Shown here one piece after another: positions 14,093 through 15,566 of a stretch of DNA of 15,566 nucleotides (the stretch's first letter is position 1; every line of letters starts with the position of its first letter). The translations under genes and the position numbers were made by a program. Source of the stretch: Proteobacteria bacterium UBA6920 (GTDB lineage Bacteria; Pseudomonadota; Gammaproteobacteria; SG8-11); NCBI GenBank assembly GCA_002448875.1, contig DKAS01000237.1, forward strand, positions 14,214 through 29,779, read 5' to 3'. The notes below the pieces were generated by a model that saw only the letters and a program-made list of their open reading frames with translations, made no database searches and was not told the DNA's origin.

Positions 14093-14479
14093 TCAATCAT
14101 TATGAGAATTTCTCAGCTTATGAATATTGGCTTCCCAATTTCTGCCGTCGAACAATTCAATTTTCATGCCTTTAACCGTCGCGTGATCTAGGCATCTTAC
14201 ATTTACACTAATACCCTCTGGATGGGACCTAGGGATATAAAAGGATTTTATACCACAGGTTTTACAAAAAAAATGCTTTGCTTCATGTGTATCGAACGTA
14301 TATTTTGCTAGATTCTCTGCGCCTGAATGTAAATGAAATTTCTCTCTCGGTACAATTAAATGTAGATATCCAGATTTTGAACAAATGGAACAATTGCACT
14401 CGGAGACATCCAAAACATCAGGCGCTTCAACAGAGTATTTAACCGTGCCACAGTGGCATCCACCATTATGCATCGTCAT
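14093..14479 (-). CDS. GFA / CENP-V domain zinc protein, cassette-encoded
   Basis: 128 aa from ATG 14479 (a second ATG lies two codons on). Zinc ligands: CxC at 8-10 (GGCHCGTVKYSVEAP), CxCxxC at 28-33 (CNCSIC) and CxxC at 72-75 (FFCKTCG); the extra Cys after the last pair seen in the two other copies is missing. VNVRCLDHATV (93-102) and the terminal FDGRNWEANI (110-119) are typical of small GFA-like proteins. The gene begins ~20 nt after the attC core GTTACGG and is AT-rich compared with the fts genes. Reaction unknown. Confidence 0.9.
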   Translation of the reverse strand: MTMHNGGCHCGTVKYSVEAPDVLDVSECNCSICSKSGYLHLIVPREKFHLHSGAENLAKYTFDTHEAKHFFCKTCGIKSFYIPRSHPEGISVNVRCLDHATVKGMKIELFDGRNWEANIHKLRNSHND

Positions 14480-14498
14480 TTCTCAGATTCCGATTTGT

Positions 14499-14618
14499 CC
14501 GTAACATTTACTGATAATTCGCTTATTTCCTATCGTCCATTTTGTGCGAAAACGCGAGCGCGGCGATCGGCACAAAATAGGCGCCAGGTAATGAGTCGGG
14601 TGTACCGGAGTGTTAGGC
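14499..14618 (-). other. attC site (120 bp)
   Basis: Minus-strand ends GCCTAAC (14618-14612, perfect RYYYAAC) and GTTACGG (14505-14499). It has the same length as the site at 15129, with one nearly identical arm: 21 aligned positions with one mismatch, GGCGCCAGGTAATGA-n-TCGGG on the + strand. Inner arms GCACAAAAT/ATTTTGTGC pair perfectly. The TAA stop of the acetyltransferase gene lies inside GCCTAAC. Confidence 0.85.
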
Positions 14619-15122
14619 TTCAGCACAAAAACGTTTAACCATAAGAATCGCACCCATTTCACTGCCATTTGCAAGTGGTTGAGTAACCTGCCGAATGGCC
14701 TGGTAACCATTGTAGCGATAGAAGCTAACTGCATTGTACGAAGCATGCAATTCGATTGAAGAAATATCAACGGCTCGGTACTTTTCCTCTATGATACCAA
14801 GTAAGCTTGCTCCTATGCCTTGGCCAGAATACTCGGGACGAACATATAAGGCTTTGAGCTGCGACAGCTTCGAATTACCCATACAAAAGCCAACTACGCC
14901 GCCCGACGAGGTTGCTGCAACTTCGCAGAGCATGAACTCGCATGCAATTTGGTCCGCGAGCCAACGACAACGATCGTCATCGGGAGTAGGAGACCACGCA
15001 CGAAGCACCTCTTCTGAATAATAGCTACGTTCAATTGCCTGGACGGCGGCGTAATGCGTGGAAATCATTTGGCAGGCGTCATTTTCACAAGCAGAACGAT
15101 ATATAACCTGAGGGTAATACAT
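14613..15122 (-). CDS. GNAT family N-acetyltransferase, cassette-encoded
   Basis: 169 aa from ATG 15122. The acetyl-CoA site is LYVRPEYSGQGIGASLLG (92-109), with the R/Q-x-x-G-x-G/A turn as QGIGA; it is preceded by GGVVGFCMGNSKLSQLKA and followed by IELHASYNAVSFYRYNGYQA (123-142), the standard motif B. Substrate unknown. The gene fills its cassette exactly: the ATG begins 6 nt after the attC core GTTAGGG, whose GGGG may act as ribosome-binding sequence, and the stop TAA is part of the next attC's GCCTAAC. Cys content is high (6). Confidence 0.92.
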   Translation of the reverse strand: MYYPQVIYRSACENDACQMISTHYAAVQAIERSYYSEEVLRAWSPTPDDDRCRWLADQIACEFMLCEVAATSSGGVVGFCMGNSKLSQLKALYVRPEYSGQGIGASLLGIIEEKYRAVDISSIELHASYNAVSFYRYNGYQAIRQVTQPLANGSEMGAILMVKRFCAEA

Positions 15123-15128
15123 TCGAAC

Positions 15129-15248
15129 CCCTAACGATAACTGATCACCAGCTCATTACCTGGCGCCATTTTTATGTGAAAGTGTGAGCGTAGCGAGCTA
15201 CACAAAATTGGCGCCAGGTAATGATTCGGGTTAATCGAATTGTTAGAT
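15129..15248 (-). other. attC site (120 bp)
   Basis: Minus-strand ends ATCTAAC (15248-15242) and GTTAGGG (15135-15129). A perfect 14-bp inner inverted repeat (ATTACCTGGCGCCA at 15155-15168 with its complement at 15209-15222) brackets a loop that contains GTAGC/GCTAC. This is the clearest attC in the window. Confidence 0.9.
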
Positions 15249-15287
15249 TTAGTAGCCTTGATAACATTAACACTTTTATTCATTGAA

Positions 15288-15527
15288 CTAGGTATCTACT
15301 TTTTCTCTGCTTATAAACCAATCAATGGTGGCGGACAGAACAACTGTATTATTTGAATCAACAACCTCTACTGGAATAGAAACGGAGCATCGCCCGCGAG
15401 AAAGTAACTGACTGATCCAGAAATCTGTGGCTTCCTGAGTTGCAGAGGAGCGTGCAGATACTCGACCAAATGCCGGTTTTCGGAACTTCGCATCAACGCC
15501 GCGAACAACTGGCACAAAACCAGTCAC
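15288..15527 (-). CDS. DUF4442-like (hotdog/thioesterase-type) protein, N-terminus missing or broken
   Basis: The readable part encodes LGHVTGFVPVVRGVDAKFRKPAFGRVSA, then ...CSVSIPVEVVDSNNTVVLSATIDWFISR. The phrase VRGVDAKFRKPAFG followed by VEVVDSNNTVVLSATIDWFI resembles the second half of DUF4442/YiiD-C-like hotdog domains, which usually have ~140-150 aa. The frame stays open to 15560 but is closed by TAA at 15561-15563, with GTG 15527 the only usual start codon. Thus the N-terminal half is lost, frameshifted or lies in another frame beyond the window. It is the rightmost cassette, ending ~40 nt before the attC at 15129-15248. Confidence 0.55.
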   Translation of the reverse strand: MTGFVPVVRGVDAKFRKPAFGRVSARSSATQEATDFWISQLLSRGRCSVSIPVEVVDSNNTVVLSATIDWFISREKVDT

Positions 15528-15566
15528 ATGACCAAGTTGTCGAACTAGGGAACCTCTGATTTATTC

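Noticed and set aside
1..15566. CRISPR arrays, tRNA or rRNA genes, complete insertion sequences
   Set aside because: No regularly spaced direct repeats, no cloverleaf or rRNA-like sequence, and no transposase with terminal inverted repeats were seen.

Overview
The window looks like the chromosome of a gammaproteobacterium, probably from the Pseudomonas/Cellvibrio side of the class. It carries the conserved block ftsY-ftsE-ftsX-rpoH with a divergent M16-type zinc protease gene at its left edge. This assignment rests on gene order and protein motifs; no search was run.

Left part (1-4103, mostly + strand): the N-terminus of a secreted M16 peptidase on the minus strand, then ftsY (SRP receptor), ftsE and ftsX (ABC-type division complex) and rpoH (sigma-32), closed by a strong intrinsic terminator. 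The rpoH promoter is built on a near-perfect CIRCE palindrome (TTGGCACTC-N9-GAGTGCTAG), the HrcA operator. This suggests that HrcA represses the heat-shock sigma factor gene.

Middle part (about 4110-10870, every supported gene on the minus strand): small accessory genes. They encode a Cys-rich putative zinc protein, a secreted protein with a possible translationally coupled 75-aa partner, a cupin coupled to a 7-TM PQ-loop-like membrane protein, a Dabb-type barrel, a RimJ/RimL-like acetyltransferase, a small membrane protein, a 5'-truncated C_GCAxxG_C_C redox protein, a VOC protein and a transglutaminase-like protein. Long gene-poor stretches lie at 8167-8640 and 10267-10865.

Right part (about 10866-15566, all minus): a run of short single-gene units separated by imperfect inverted repeats of about 85-127 bp. 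The ends of these repeats match or approach the integron cores RYYYAAC/GTTRRRY. Start codons lie just after a core and several stop codons lie in or near the next one. I read this as the distal tail of a chromosomal integron. No intI is present; from cassette polarity it should lie beyond the right edge. Cassette products include three different GFA/CENP-V zinc proteins, two GNAT acetyltransferases, two small membrane proteins, a hidden 56-aa protein and an incomplete DUF4442-like protein. The array decays leftwards toward rpoH: recognisable attC sites stop near 11430, and genes further left have the same orientation and cassette-like character but no visible attC.

Most notable are the CIRCE element on rpoH, the attC array with shared and decayed repeats, cassette genes whose start codon or ribosome-binding region lies inside the recombination site, and the hidden 56-aa cassette gene.
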